Both the position numbers and the translations under genes were made by a program. The notes under the pieces are model-generated. The model ran no database searches and was not told the DNA's origin. It saw only the letters and a list, made by a program, of their open reading frames with translations. Shown one piece after another: positions 23,254-34,487 of a stretch of DNA of 64,000 nucleotides. Numbering within the stretch: the stretch's first letter is position 1; each line of letters opens with the position of its first letter. This DNA is from Cymodocea nodosa (taxonomy: Eukaryota > Streptophyta > Magnoliopsida > Alismatales > Cymodoceaceae): positions 9,238,001-9,302,000 of the forward strand of contig CM072337.1 of the NCBI GenBank assembly GCA_036874045.1, given 5' to 3'.

Positions 23254-24390
23254 TTAAGAACATGATTGAAAAGTAGAAACAAATGGAATAAATGTATCAG
23301 TCCAAGTAAACTTTTTAGGCATAGTTCTTCTTGCTATTAATTCTGTTTTAATGCAGTTCTTGTTCCTTCTTAATTTGTAAACATGCAATATATTATAAAT
23401 TCCAAATACGAGTGTATTACCATTAATGATATGTAATGCAGAAAGGGATCCTTTTTGGTTCTAGGGTAATGTAGCAGTTTCTATTTCTACATCTATTTCA
23501 ATATACTCTTCCCACTTTCATTCATTTATGTCTTCCATAATCCATATTTGAAATTTCATCAGTTCATCCCACCATCTTATCAAACATAAAGTAGGATCAT
23601 CTTCTTCATTATACCACATTCCTATTTGAATTTCATTAAATTCTGCAGATGGTGGTTTAGCTATTTCACTTGGTATAGGTAAAATTTCTATATATTCATC
23701 ATAACTGTCTATGCTCACTATGTATAAATCAGATCCATATGCTAATGATATCTCCGTGACTAGATATATATATCCATCAAGTATGGCATGTGTTTGGTTA
23801 ATTAATGATTTCTATCCTAGATATATCATAATATTTTCATTCCAAGATCTATTCAGAAAATTATACACACTTAAGCGTAAATCTTCACCCCAATTTCCTG
23901 TAGGTCTCCAATAATATAATTTTTCAGGAATTGCAGAATTTTTATCAAAAAATATTAAAGCTGACCCACAATTTGCAGTTGGTGCTTCAAATCTATTAGG
24001 TCTTCCTATATTCCATTCTTCTCTTATTATAGGATTTCTTATCAAAATATCAGGTAATAATAAACTTGCATACCTTGTTTTCGTCTTGTATATGATTAAT
24101 CCTTCATCTATCCCCATAATATGATTTATTCCTTCTAATGCATTGGGTGGAATTCTAGTAGTTTCTTCCATAGCCAGATATTCATGGGTATTTGAACTAC
24201 GATTAAATGATCTCCATATGAATCCATCTCTAATCTTAGTCATTTTTGCAGCTTGTAATCCTTGAAAATATTTTTCTTCAATACAATCTTTAATTTCCTT
24301 TGATACACAACATAGCCTACATAGATCTTTAGTTGACAAGTTACTTAGTACTTCCCTTAGTGCATTCATTGGTAATTGCATCAATTCCAT
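23254..24390 (-). pseudogene. Captured F-box protein gene, copy B
   Basis: About 379 codons from the ATG at 24390. This is the clearest N terminus of the three: MELMQLPMNALREVLSNL followed by DLCRLCCVSKEIKDCI is a canonical F-box (residues ~1-45). The FBA domain follows with MGIDEGLIIY and ILIRNPI.REEWNIG near residues 90-130, and WWDELMKFQIWIMED further on. The first 190 or so codons form one open frame. Plant F-box/FBA proteins select targets for SCF ubiquitination. An acceptor-like TTTTACAG lies 8-10 bases before the ATG, so a spliced subgenomic message, as proposed for env genes of Athila-type elements, is conceivable. The copy is broken further on. Confidence 0.85.
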
Positions 24391-24582
24391 TTGTCGACTC
24401 TGTAAAACACAAACAAAAATTTAGTAGAGACAAAAATTAACCTAACTACTACACACCCTCGTGGAGTTAAGGCATAACTCAACGGACTAAGTTCATTGAG
24501 TTAAAAATTAACTCTACGATACTATTAACTGAAAAAATAAAAAACATATATACATACAGATAGTTGCTTCAGATATGCTGCT

Positions 24583-25926
24583 TCATTCAGCTGCCCTCCC
24601 AGAAGAGGTATCAATTTCATTAACCGTTCTATTGACAGGATTAGGTATAGCTTGTATTGGCAATCCTCTAGTAGGTTTAACTTCCATTGGTTCCTTCTGT
24701 CTAAGTGATATATTTCTATTCTGATTTTGAATTGTAGCATTTCCAAATATAAATTCTAGACGATTGTTTACTTGTTGGATTATCTTTTCTAATTTTTCTA
24801 TTCTAGCTCCTTGTTCAATTAATACTTCATAACTTATGTTTTTCTCATTTATATTTTCTCCTCCCTGTAAATTGTTGTTTCTCCAAGATAAATTTGGGTG
24901 ATTTCTCCAATTAGGATGATAAGAATTTCCCAAGTTATCTCTTTGGTTTCTAGCATAAATAATATCTAAGTCATTTATGTTTGCATTCTTTTCTGCTAGC
25001 TTTTGATTTAATGATAACTCTTCTATTTTCTTTGTTAATTCATTTAATTTCACCTCAAGTATAGTATTGGAATTTATTTCATGCATTCCTCTTGGCAATA
25101 TTTTTTTATCTACAATAGCTTCAGCCGAATTTTCCCACTATGTAGTTCTTTTTGCAAAATTTTCTAAATATGCCCATGCTTTTTCACTACATAATTTTAG
25201 AAATTCATTTTGACAAGTAGATTCTAATAAAGATTTCGTTGAAACATCTATGCCTTCATAAATTATACTTATTAATTATACTTTACTCATTGCATGATGT
25301 GGACATTGAGTCAGTAAATCTTTAAATCTTTCAAAATATTTCCAGAATGATTCACCCTGTTTTTGGCTACACATTAATATTTCTTTCTTCTTTTTAATCG
25401 TTTGATGTGTTGGATAATATTTTTCCAAAAAAATAGAGCAAAATTTAGTCCATGTAGAAATTGAATCAGGCGACAGAGTATATAACCATCTCTTAGCTGT
25501 GTCTTTTAAAGAAAAAGGGATATATCTAAGTTTAATAGCATCTATACTCATGTTCGGCATTTTCATCATTTGACAAACTTCATTAAATTCTCTAAGGAAA
25601 TAATAGGCATCCTCTCTTTCTAATCCATGAAAATGTGGCAATTAACTAATATAATTAGATTTCAGTTCAAACCTATCTCCCTCAAAGTTTGGCAATCGAA
25701 TTCATAAAGGTTCATCAACTAATTCAGGATACAGAATCTCTCCTAATGGTTTTTCTACTGGAGCAGCCATCTCTACGTTCTCTTTTAATGAAAGGTTAGC
25801 TACACCCCAAAGAATTTCGTTAAAGTTCAACTCAGAAAATTTTTCAGTACTCCTCTACAATGAAAATTCCTAGGTAGGTGTTCTTACTAATCGTTTAGTG
25901 CTTAGAGAACGAGTCCATGTGCTCAT
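24583..25926 (-). pseudogene. gag: gag capsid-type polyprotein of element B, downstream of pol
   Basis: About 448 codons if counted from the ATG at 25926 (MSTWTRSLSTKRLVRTPT), which is conserved in C. The Retrotrans_gag core includes REFNEVCQMMKMPNMSIDAI, KRWLYTL...STW and QKQGESFWKYFERFKDLL. The C-terminal 171 codons are open and contain a coiled-coil-like stretch (KLNELTKKIEELSLNQKL) and HPNWRNHPNLSWRNNN. No zinc knuckle. It is followed after 192 bp by the F-box gene. A few breaks are present. Confidence 0.87.
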
Positions 25927-25947
25927 AAATAAATAGCAGAAGATTAA

Positions 25948-26154
25948 TTACATACCAGTCTGAAGCTTTCCATTATATAAATATTTGTTGTCGGATGAAG
26001 TTGAATTAGCTGCTTCTCCTTCCAATTCCTCCAACGCCTTCTCCTTTCTTTTAAAAGTGCTGGTAACTCGTAAATAACATTCTGTTTTATATATGTACTG
26101 CGCATCCATAAAGTGAATAAATCTTGTTGCAAGAACGTGTCTTGCAACGTGCAT
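25948..26154 (-). other. Small ORF upstream of gag, copy B (unrecognised)
   Basis: This 68-codon frame begins MHVARHVLATRFIHFMDAQY and includes an acidic ALEELEGEA. It also exists in C (50583-50813, extended at the N terminus) and in broken form in A. It stops at a GTATGTAA that has the shape of a plant splice donor. A TATA-like TTTATATAA lies inside it near 25975. I cannot assign a function. Confidence 0.4.
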
Positions 26155-26199
26155 CGTGGTTCTTGTTTATATGGGTACGTGTACCACTACTAATTTCAA

Positions 26200-26873
26200 A
26201 TTTTGGTAACTACTAAACCGACGAAGCTTCGTTCGTGGTTAAAAGAATAACTGTTCTGCTTAATCCACGAACTAACCTCGTTGAGTTACAGAAAACTCAA
26301 CAGAATACAGTCGGTTACAGTTGTTAACTCCACGAACTAACTTCGTTGAGTTACAGATAACTCAACGGAGTGACTTTATATTATATTATTGACCTCATGG
26401 AGTTACGGTTAACTCAACAGACTTACTTCGTTGAGTTAACACTTAGCAACATCTAAGTTTTACTCTCGTAAGTTCCTTTCTGTTTTTTTTTTCTTTGTTT
26501 ATTCTGCTAACTGAAATAAAGTTAAATCTATGTCATTAATGCATCATTTTGATTAAAATTCATTTAAATCTAAATCTTATATAAAGATTTAACTTGTAGG
26601 TTATTTTATGTTATGCAGAATTTACATTTTACCTTATAACATGTAGAAATTTTTAAGCAATTATCCTGTCATTTAGCAAATTGTAAATCTGTTACATATT
26701 CATTCATAAAGTTTCACAATAACATAATATTCAATAATTTCCATTCATTTCACATTCAAAACACGTATGAGAATTGCATCTAAAAAATTTACATTCATTA
26801 ATATGAATCAATTACATTAAAAGTACATCATACAATTTCATACAGTTTTACATAAGTAGACAAACAATACAAT
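26200..26873 (-). other. Palindrome-rich spacer of element B
   Basis: Non-coding. It carries palindromes of the CGTTGAGTTA / TAACTCAACG type at about 26275-26440, then AT-rich sequence down to the end of the extra ORF. Nothing else recognised. Confidence 0.6.
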
Positions 26874-29107
26874 TTAATCTCTATGCCTAGGTTCATCTAC
26901 TTCCTTTTGGAGTTTTTCTAATTGAAGCTCTAATTGATTAATCCTCTCTACTGCTCTTGTAATTCCTCCAAAAGGTACAGCTAGTTTTGTAGCTACAAAA
27001 TTTCTGTATTCTTTCACTGAAATGGTTCTTGATTTGATCCTTTTTGATGTCCATTTAGTGAAATCGATACAGTCCACCATCAGTAGTGGAATCAAATCTC
27101 CATAAAATAATTTCTTCTTCACTATTTTCAACTTGGAGATAAAAACTGCAAACCAATTTATTTGGATCTTATTTACAACTGCATATGTGGCCCATTTGAT
27201 AAATTGACTTTATTCTATGTCATGGCTTTGTCGTTGATAGACATTCTTAATCAGAATGTTAGCTACCATGTGTGCTTTACCATTTAAATGCTTCAATCTG
27301 TTTAATAATGGCACACCAGGATTGATAGCTAAACAATCCTTAATTTGCTGTTCAGTCCATTCAACTGCAGTTGTATCTTTCAAAATTGTTATTTCTTCAT
27401 TCTTTAAACCAAAAATATTGTGGAGAAGCTCTGGTGTTATCTTTACATCAGCTTCCTCCACGTTTGAAATTAATCCTCCTTCTCTTTCTCTCAAATTTGC
27501 ATAGAAACAGGGCACTAAATTTTCATATACTGCATGCCCTCTTTCTTGAGATATAAATTGTAGTAGTCCTTGGAATTCAAATAGATATTTGATTTCTTGC
27601 ATTCCATCCCAATTTACTGGTCTACTGTAAATAATATCGTAACCCCTTATTTCTTGATATTTGGTATAAGCTTCCTGACTACAAAAATGTACTTCATTCA
27701 AAATTGTTGTTTCAGTCGGGTTAGGAAGGTGACTTTGTCGCTCCTAAGGGGTTTGTTCTTGATCTTCCTCTAGCATAGGCTGCATTTGGGCATTCTCTTC
27801 AGATTCCTGGATTTTTGCTTTGGCTTCTGTCTATGGTGGTGAGCCGGCAGAACTCTCCACTCTATCTTAAATTCTCTCCATAAATTGCTGAAGAGTTTCT
27901 TGTTCTTTAGTGGAATCTGTGAAATTATTTTTGTCCAATGGCTTCTTTCAGCCTCTTCATTTTCTTCACTTTCTTGCTCCTCCTGACTACCAATCTATTC
28001 TATTACTATTCTTTCTGATTCTGTAACAGATTGGGATGGAGTCACGGGCAATTCAGTTTCTGCCCTAATTTCTGTTTCTTCTTGTACAGGCTGTAGACTA
28101 ATTTTAGCCTGATTTTCTTCTTTTCTTTGCTCCTCCTGTTTCTCCTCAGAATCGGATAGCAGGTTAATAAAAATCTGCTCCACAAGCCTTGTAAAAATTG
28201 GTACTTCAGATTTAATTTTCTCATATTCAGGCACTTTTTCTTTTCCTTTCTTTTTTCTGATTAGTTGTGCCCGTTCTTCCTCTTCATCTTCTGAAATTAA
28301 ATCTATAAAAGTAGGTTCTACAAGCCTTCGAGCCACAGGTACTGGCTCTTCCTGTTTAACTTTTTTTATAGCTACTGGTCTTGAAGGACTAGCTTCAGCT
28401 TCTTTTGTAGTAGATTTGGCAGCAGTTCTGGCAGTAGCTTCGTGATGCTGTTCCAATTTAATTTTATATTAGACTTTCAACTTTTCTACAGCCCTCTTTT
28501 TGTAAAGTGCATCAAACACTAGGTGTGCCTTGGCCACTGCCAAATCTTCTGATTCTCCTTGGTTCTTCCCAACTTGAACCAGTTCTGCAAATTCTCTTTT
28601 CTCTTCTTCAGTTGAAGGCCCCATCATTTCTGCTCGTGCCAATGGCTTAAATGGTGGAACTGAAGGTTCAGGCTGCTGCTCCTTAGGAATAGGTCTTTCA
28701 GCAGTCGTCTCCTCTTGTCCTTTAGTTGCCTCTTTTTCATTTTCTTTCCTTTCTTGCTCCCAGATCACCCATTTAGCTCGTCTACAGATTCATCTTTTGA
28801 ACCAGAGTTGGGACTTACGTTGGATTAATTCTAGGGCTACTTCATTGTTTGGCCGCATCTTTCTTTCTTTACTTAATGCAATTTCAGTTGCCACTCTAAT
28901 TCGTGTCTCCATTATCTACGGTATCTGTATTTCTAACTCAACCAGAATTATTCTCAAGTTAAAGAGTTCTGATTCTACCTTTTGTAGCTCTTTCTCTCTT
29001 GTTGCATTTCTGATCTTCTACCTCGTGTGCCATTCTTCAGATTCCTTCAGAAACTGTGCGGTGTCAACTGCCTCTTCCTAGAATTCAGGCGTCATCTTCC
29101 TCATCAT
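26874..29107 (-). pseudogene. Extra ORF (aORF) of element B, 'putative plant transposon protein' type
   Basis: This is a roughly 745-codon region in the env position after integrase. The N terminus is charged and helical. The middle is Glu/Lys/Pro-rich, with VEPTFIDLISEDEEEE and a related second copy (VEQIFINLLSDSEEKQEE). The C-terminal third has the pattern seen in the family annotated as putative plant transposon protein (PF20167-like): VPCFYANLREREGG, ITPELLHNIFGLKNE and KKKLFYGDLIPLLMVD. It is not a DNA transposase despite the family name, and its function is unknown. Parallel to 51496-53734 in C. It is broken, in several open pieces. Confidence 0.7.
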
Positions 29108-29735
29108 GGAGTTACACAACAGCACAGAATCGCTCTGATTGCTACTGTTCTAGATTCTAAATGATTTGCTAGATAATGCCCCCAAAACCCTAGGTTTTAG
29201 TTTAAATAAGCCTTAAGTTTAGGCGGGTAATCGGGTCATTTCCTGAACCAACTATTATTATTTTATCCGCGGTCATAGCTACAGTACTCCATTGAGTTAC
29301 AATTAACTCAACGGAATAAGTTTGTTGACTAACTCAAGACTCAATGGAGTAAGCTTGTTGAGTTAAGCGTAATTCAATGGACTCCTAATACAAGCAAACA
29401 TAATAATAAAAATATTACAGAGAATAGTTTTTTTGTTTTGTTACCGGTTTAACCAATACTATGTTTCGGTCAGACTTAAATATATATATATATATATATA
29501 TTTTTTTTTTAATTTTTCTTTCGGTTGCACCGATACTATATTTCGGTAAAACCAAAATTTTTTCTAAAAATTAATATTCATATTTTTTTATGTTTCGGTC
29601 ATATTGATGGATCTAGTCGGTTGAACCGCAACGATTTTTATGTTTTATATAAATTTTTAATGTTTTTTTTTATTTTAATTTTTCTTTCGGTTTTTTTTTT
29701 TTTTGATATATATAAACATAAAAACTGATTTCTTA
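29108..29735 (-). other. Spacer between pol and extra ORF, element B
   Basis: It contains an AAAACCCTAGGTTTT palindrome with a telo-box core (AAACCCTA) at about 29187-29201, CTCAACGGA palindromes (about 29285-29385), an AT dinucleotide run (about 29480-29502) and about one unit of the ACCGA/TCGGT hairpin repeat (29440-29640). The telo-box and a TTATTTAAA next to it sit 80-120 bp upstream of the extra ORF and could be promoter-like. Confidence 0.5.
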
Positions 29736-32700
29736 CTAAGTAAAGCTTGAGTAATCCTCAACTTTGACTTCTTCTATAATTCCAAAGGAGCTTTTTGGTA
29801 TTTTCAGAATAGGTTTAAGTCTTTGTCCATTTACTTTAAATATATTCTGATTTTTAAGATTTTCAATTTCAATAGCTCCATAAGGATAAACATTTCGAAC
29901 TATGTAATGTCCTGCCCATCTAGATTTCAATTTTCCTGGATGTTTATGGAGTCTAGCCATATAAAGATATACTTATTACCCTATTTCAAAGCATTTAGGA
30001 ATAATTCTTCTATCATGCCAAAATTTAATTTTTTCTTTTTCTCTTATAGTATTCGAATAAGCTTCATTTCTAAATTCTTCTAATTCAATTAGTTGCATTT
30101 TCCTATTTTCAGCAACTTGATTTAAATTAGTGTTCAGAGTTTTTAATGCCCAATAAGCTTTATATTCTATTTCAGCAGGTAAATGACAACTTTTTCCATA
30201 TACTAGCCTAAAAGGTGACATACCTAAGCTCGTTTTATAAGCAGTTCTATAAGCCCAAAGTGCATCTATTAATCTATTAGCTCAATCTGTTCTAGTAGGA
30301 TTTACTACTTTTTCTAAGATTAACTTAATTTGTTTGTTTGCACTTTCTACTTGTCCACTTGTTTGGAGATGATATGATGTTGCAATTTTGTGGTTTACTC
30401 CATATTTCTTCATTAAGGCTTCAAAACTTCTATTACAGAAATGAGTTCCTCTATCACTGATAATAGCTTTAGGTATTCCAAATCTGGCAAATATATTTGT
30501 TCTTATAAATTGTATTACCACTTTGTTATCATTAGCTTTTGTAGGAATAGCTTCTATCCATTTAGATACATAATCCACCCCCAACAATATGTAATTAAAT
30601 TGATTAGACATAGGAAATGGACCCATAAAATCTATTCTCCACACATCAAAGATTTCAACCTCAACAATAGGATTAAGAGGCATCATATTCCTCTTTGATA
30701 TTCTTCCTATTTGTTGACATCTTAAACAACTTAAGGAATATTTATGAGTATCTTTGAATAGTGTTGGCCAATAAAACCCACATTGCAGAATTTTTGCAGC
30801 AGTTTTCCCTGAACCAAAATGCCCTCCACAAGCTTGGTCATGACAGAAAGATAATATACTTGGATATTCAGTTTCTGGAACACACCTCCTTGAAACCAGA
30901 TCAGGACATTTCTTAAATAAGTATGGGTCTTCCCAATAGTAATATTTTACTCTTGAGAAAAACAATTTCTTATCCTGTCTACTCCAATCCTTAGGTGTTA
31001 AACTAGTAACTAAGTAATTAACTATGTCTGCATACCAAGGTATTGTGTTGATGGTCATTAATTGTTCATCAGGAAAATTATCCTTAATTTCAATATCTGA
31101 TTTTTCAATTTGTAATCTTGATAAATGATCTGCTACTACATTCTTACAACCTTTTTTATCTTTAATTTCTAGATCAAATTCTTGTAATAATAATATCCAT
31201 TGGATCAATCTAGGTTTAGTTTCTTTTTTCTTTATTAGATGTTTTAGAGCTGAATGATCCGTGTATACTATTACTTTAGTTCCAATCAGATATGATCTAA
31301 ACTTTTCTAAAGCAAACACAATAGCTAATAATTGTTTTTCAATAGTTGTGTAATTAACTTGAGCATCATTTAAGGTTTTGCTTGCATAATGAATCACTCT
31401 AGGAGATTTTTCTATTTTCTGTCCCAACACTGCTCCTACAGCAAAATCAGAAGCATCGCACATTAATTCAAATGGATAGTTCCAATCAGGTGCTTGAATT
31501 ATAGGAGTTGAAATTAAACTAGTTTTAAGTTTGAAAAATGCCTCTTTGCAATTTTTATCAAAGTTAAATGGGACATCTTTTAATAGATTAGTTAAAGGCC
31601 TAGCTATCTTGCTAAAGTCTTTAATAAATCTTCTATAAAAACTAGCATGTCCTAGAAATGATCTAATATCTTTTACTGATTTAGGTTCTGGTAGATTAGA
31701 AATTACTTCTATTTTAGCTTTATCTACTTCCAACCCTTTCTTAGAAACAACATGCCCTAAGACTATTCCTTATTTAACCATGAAGTGACATTTTTCCCAA
31801 TTTAAAACCAGATTTTTTTCCACACAGCGTTTTAATATTTGGTCTAAATTGCTTAAACGCACTTCATATGAGTTGCCATACACAGTAAAATCATCCATAA
31901 ATATTTCTAAAAAATCTTCAGTCATTCCAGTAAATATGCCCTACACATACCTTTGAAAGGTAGCTGGCGCATTGCATAATCCGAATGGCATTCTTTTAAA
32001 AGCATAAGCTCCATTAGGACAGGTGAAAGTTGTTTTCTCTTGATCTTCTAATGCTACTGGAATTTGATTATACCTTGAATACCCGTCTAGGAAACAAAAA
32101 TATTCTTGTCCTACTAATCTTTCTAGCATTTGATCTATAAAAGGTAAGGGAAAATGATCTTTCCTAGTCTCAGCATTCAGCTTTCTATAGTCTATACATA
32201 CTCTCCAGCCTGATTGAATTCTAGTAGGTATCAAGTCTTGACTTTCATTCCTAATAACTGTTAATCTTGATTTCTTGGGAACTACATGGATTGGACTAAC
32301 CCACGAGCTATCAGAAATCGGATAAATTATATCATTATCTAACCATTTAACTATTTCCTTCCTGACTACTTCTTTAAGGTTTGGATTTAATCTCCTCTCA
32401 GGAATTCTAACAGGTTTAGCATTCTCTTCTAAATATATGTGGTGACAGCATAAAGTTGAACTTAACCCTTTTATATCAGTCATAGTCCATCCTATTGCTT
32501 CTTTATAACTTTTTACTACATCTTTTAATTTAGCTATTTGATCCTCTTTTAAATCTGAAGCAATAATGATTGGACAGGTTCATTTATCTTCCAGAAATAT
32601 ATAGGTTAATTTAGGAGGTAAAGGTTTTAATTCTAAATGCTGTCCATCAGAAGCTAGAGCTCCTAATTGAACACCATCATTTTTTAAATTAATTTCTTCC

Positions 32701-34429
32701 CGATCTCCTTCTATATTTATGCTTTCACTTTCTTCTAAAGTTTCAGAATTGATTTGCTTATTTAATTCTTCTTGAATCACATCATCTAATATATCTCCTT
32801 CATCCTCTAAAAAGTCTATGGTATGTAAGGACATTTCTAACTCCTCAAACCTATCTGGTTTGAAAATATTTAGTTGAGTATCCTCATTACCATATGCTAA
32901 CTTCATTACTCCAGTTTTACAATTTATAACAGCCCCTGATGTTGCTAAAAATGGCCTTCCCAAAATTAAAGATGTATCACTATTTTTATGCTTAATTTGT
33001 TGGGAATCCAAAATTACGATATCAATAGGATATATAAAATTCTTGATTTTAATTAAGACACCCTCTATTTTTCCTCTAGGGTATCTTATACTTCTATCAG
33101 CTAATTGAATAACTATACTAGTAGGAGTTAAGCCTTCTAATCCTAATGATGCAAATATATCACTTGGCATAACATTTATACCTGCACCTAGGTCTATTAA
33201 CATTCTTTCTAGAATGGTATTTCCTTTGGTGCATGATATAAAAAGGATTCCAGGATCAGATAACTTTTTAGGAATTTGTGGCAGAAATAGGGAACTACTT
33301 TGCTAAGCTAAAAAGACCTTTCTAAGAACTTTTCGCTCTCTTTTCTTAGTACACCATTCCTTAAGAAATTTAGCACAAGGTGGCATTTTCTACAATAGAT
33401 CTAACAAAGGAATGTTAACTTGTACTTTTTCAAAAATTTCTCTGATTTTTTCTTGTTTTTCAGGAATTGTTTGTTGTAATCTTTCAAGGTAGGGCGCTAA
33501 AGATTTTGATTTCAAAGACTCTTTTCTTTCAGTTGATTTGTTTGATCATTTTTAGCTTCATTTGTAGATTCAGATTGTTCTTTAGTGATTTCTAGATTTT
33601 TAGCTATATTTTCATTATCATTTTGATTTTTACTCTTATCCACCTTCATATCATTTTCATTTTGAGTTCTTGGTGGTATATCAGTTCTAGATCTTAATGT
33701 TACACATACATCTTCCAGATTTTCGTTACTTTCATGATGTTTCTGTATATCATTTTCGTGATTATGATCTTCCATTGTTTTTAGTTTTAAAGTGCATTCT
33801 TTAAATTCTCTTGCATTAGTATTTTCTGTTTGCTGTATATTTTGTAAATTATGTAGGTTTATAACATTATAATTTTCATTGTCCTGCTGCATAACTTGTA
33901 TTTTCATTGCATTTTCCTCTAATGCTTTTAATTTTGTTTCCAGATCATCTAATTTCATTGCATTCAATTTTTGATCAATTTTCTTTATGGTTTTTTCAGT
34001 TTCGTAAATTATATCCCTTTTAGGTTCTGAATATGTCTCCTTATAGTTTAATTGGTTGACTTCTTGTTGTTGACACACAAAGTGTTCCAGTTTGTCCAGA
34101 TTTTGCTCTATACTATGCTCTAGTCTGTCATAGCTATCCCAAACTTCAATGTCTCTCATCATATTACACATTCTATACTGACCATTAGTTGGGTAAACTA
34201 TAGGATTCTCATACTCGGCTCTATTATATTGAGGATAATTCATTTGTTGTTCATGAGATCTAACCATCTGTAAACGTCTCAATTTCAAACAGTCAGAAAT
34301 GTCGTGTCCTTTAGAATTGCAAAATTCACATATGCTAATTACAGGTTTCAGAAATCTTTGAGCATAAGCATATGCCATATTCTCAATTACAGAAGAAAAC
34401 ACACAACTCTGGCTATTAAAATGAAACAT
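29736..34429 (-). pseudogene. pol: pol polyprotein of element B (zinc knuckle, protease, RT, RNase H, integrase)
   Basis: The region is about 1,560 codons, starting 34 bp after the PBS. Zinc knuckle CEFCNSKGHDISDC (about 34315); acidic linker; protease with DLGAG (about 33190) and [12 protein letters not shown] (about 32945); RT with [12 protein letters not shown] (about 32190), FLDGYSRYNQ and a palm FMDDF (about 31895); RNase H with [16 protein letters not shown]-like and HSALKHLI words; integrase zinc finger and core ([26 protein letters not shown]). The middle 483 codons (30282-31733) are open. Roughly five breaks overall. It lacks a capsid domain. Confidence 0.92.
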
Positions 34430-34462
34430 CTTTAATAGTTGCTTATATCAATTCAATTCAAT

Positions 34463-34480
34463 TCCCCGGCAATGGCGCTA
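34463..34480 (-). other. Primer-binding site, tRNA-Asp type (element B)
   Basis: TCCCCGGCAATGGCGCTA on the plus strand, 16 of 18 matches to the plant tRNA-Asp 3' end, 7 bp inside the 5' LTR. Confidence 0.92.
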
Positions 34481-34487
34481 TAAAACT

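Noticed and set aside
23254-24390. F-box gene as an ordinary host locus
   Set aside because: It occurs three times at the same place inside related elements, between matching LTRs, with element sequence on both sides. It is carried by the element.
29480-29502. AT dinucleotide runs (also 7720-7735 and 54234-54253) as meaningful signals
   Set aside because: Ordinary microsatellites in AT-rich spacers, variable between copies.
30441-30698. Plus-strand frames opposite pol (also 54983-55240)
   Set aside because: They are shadows kept open by the conserved integrase frame on the other strand.
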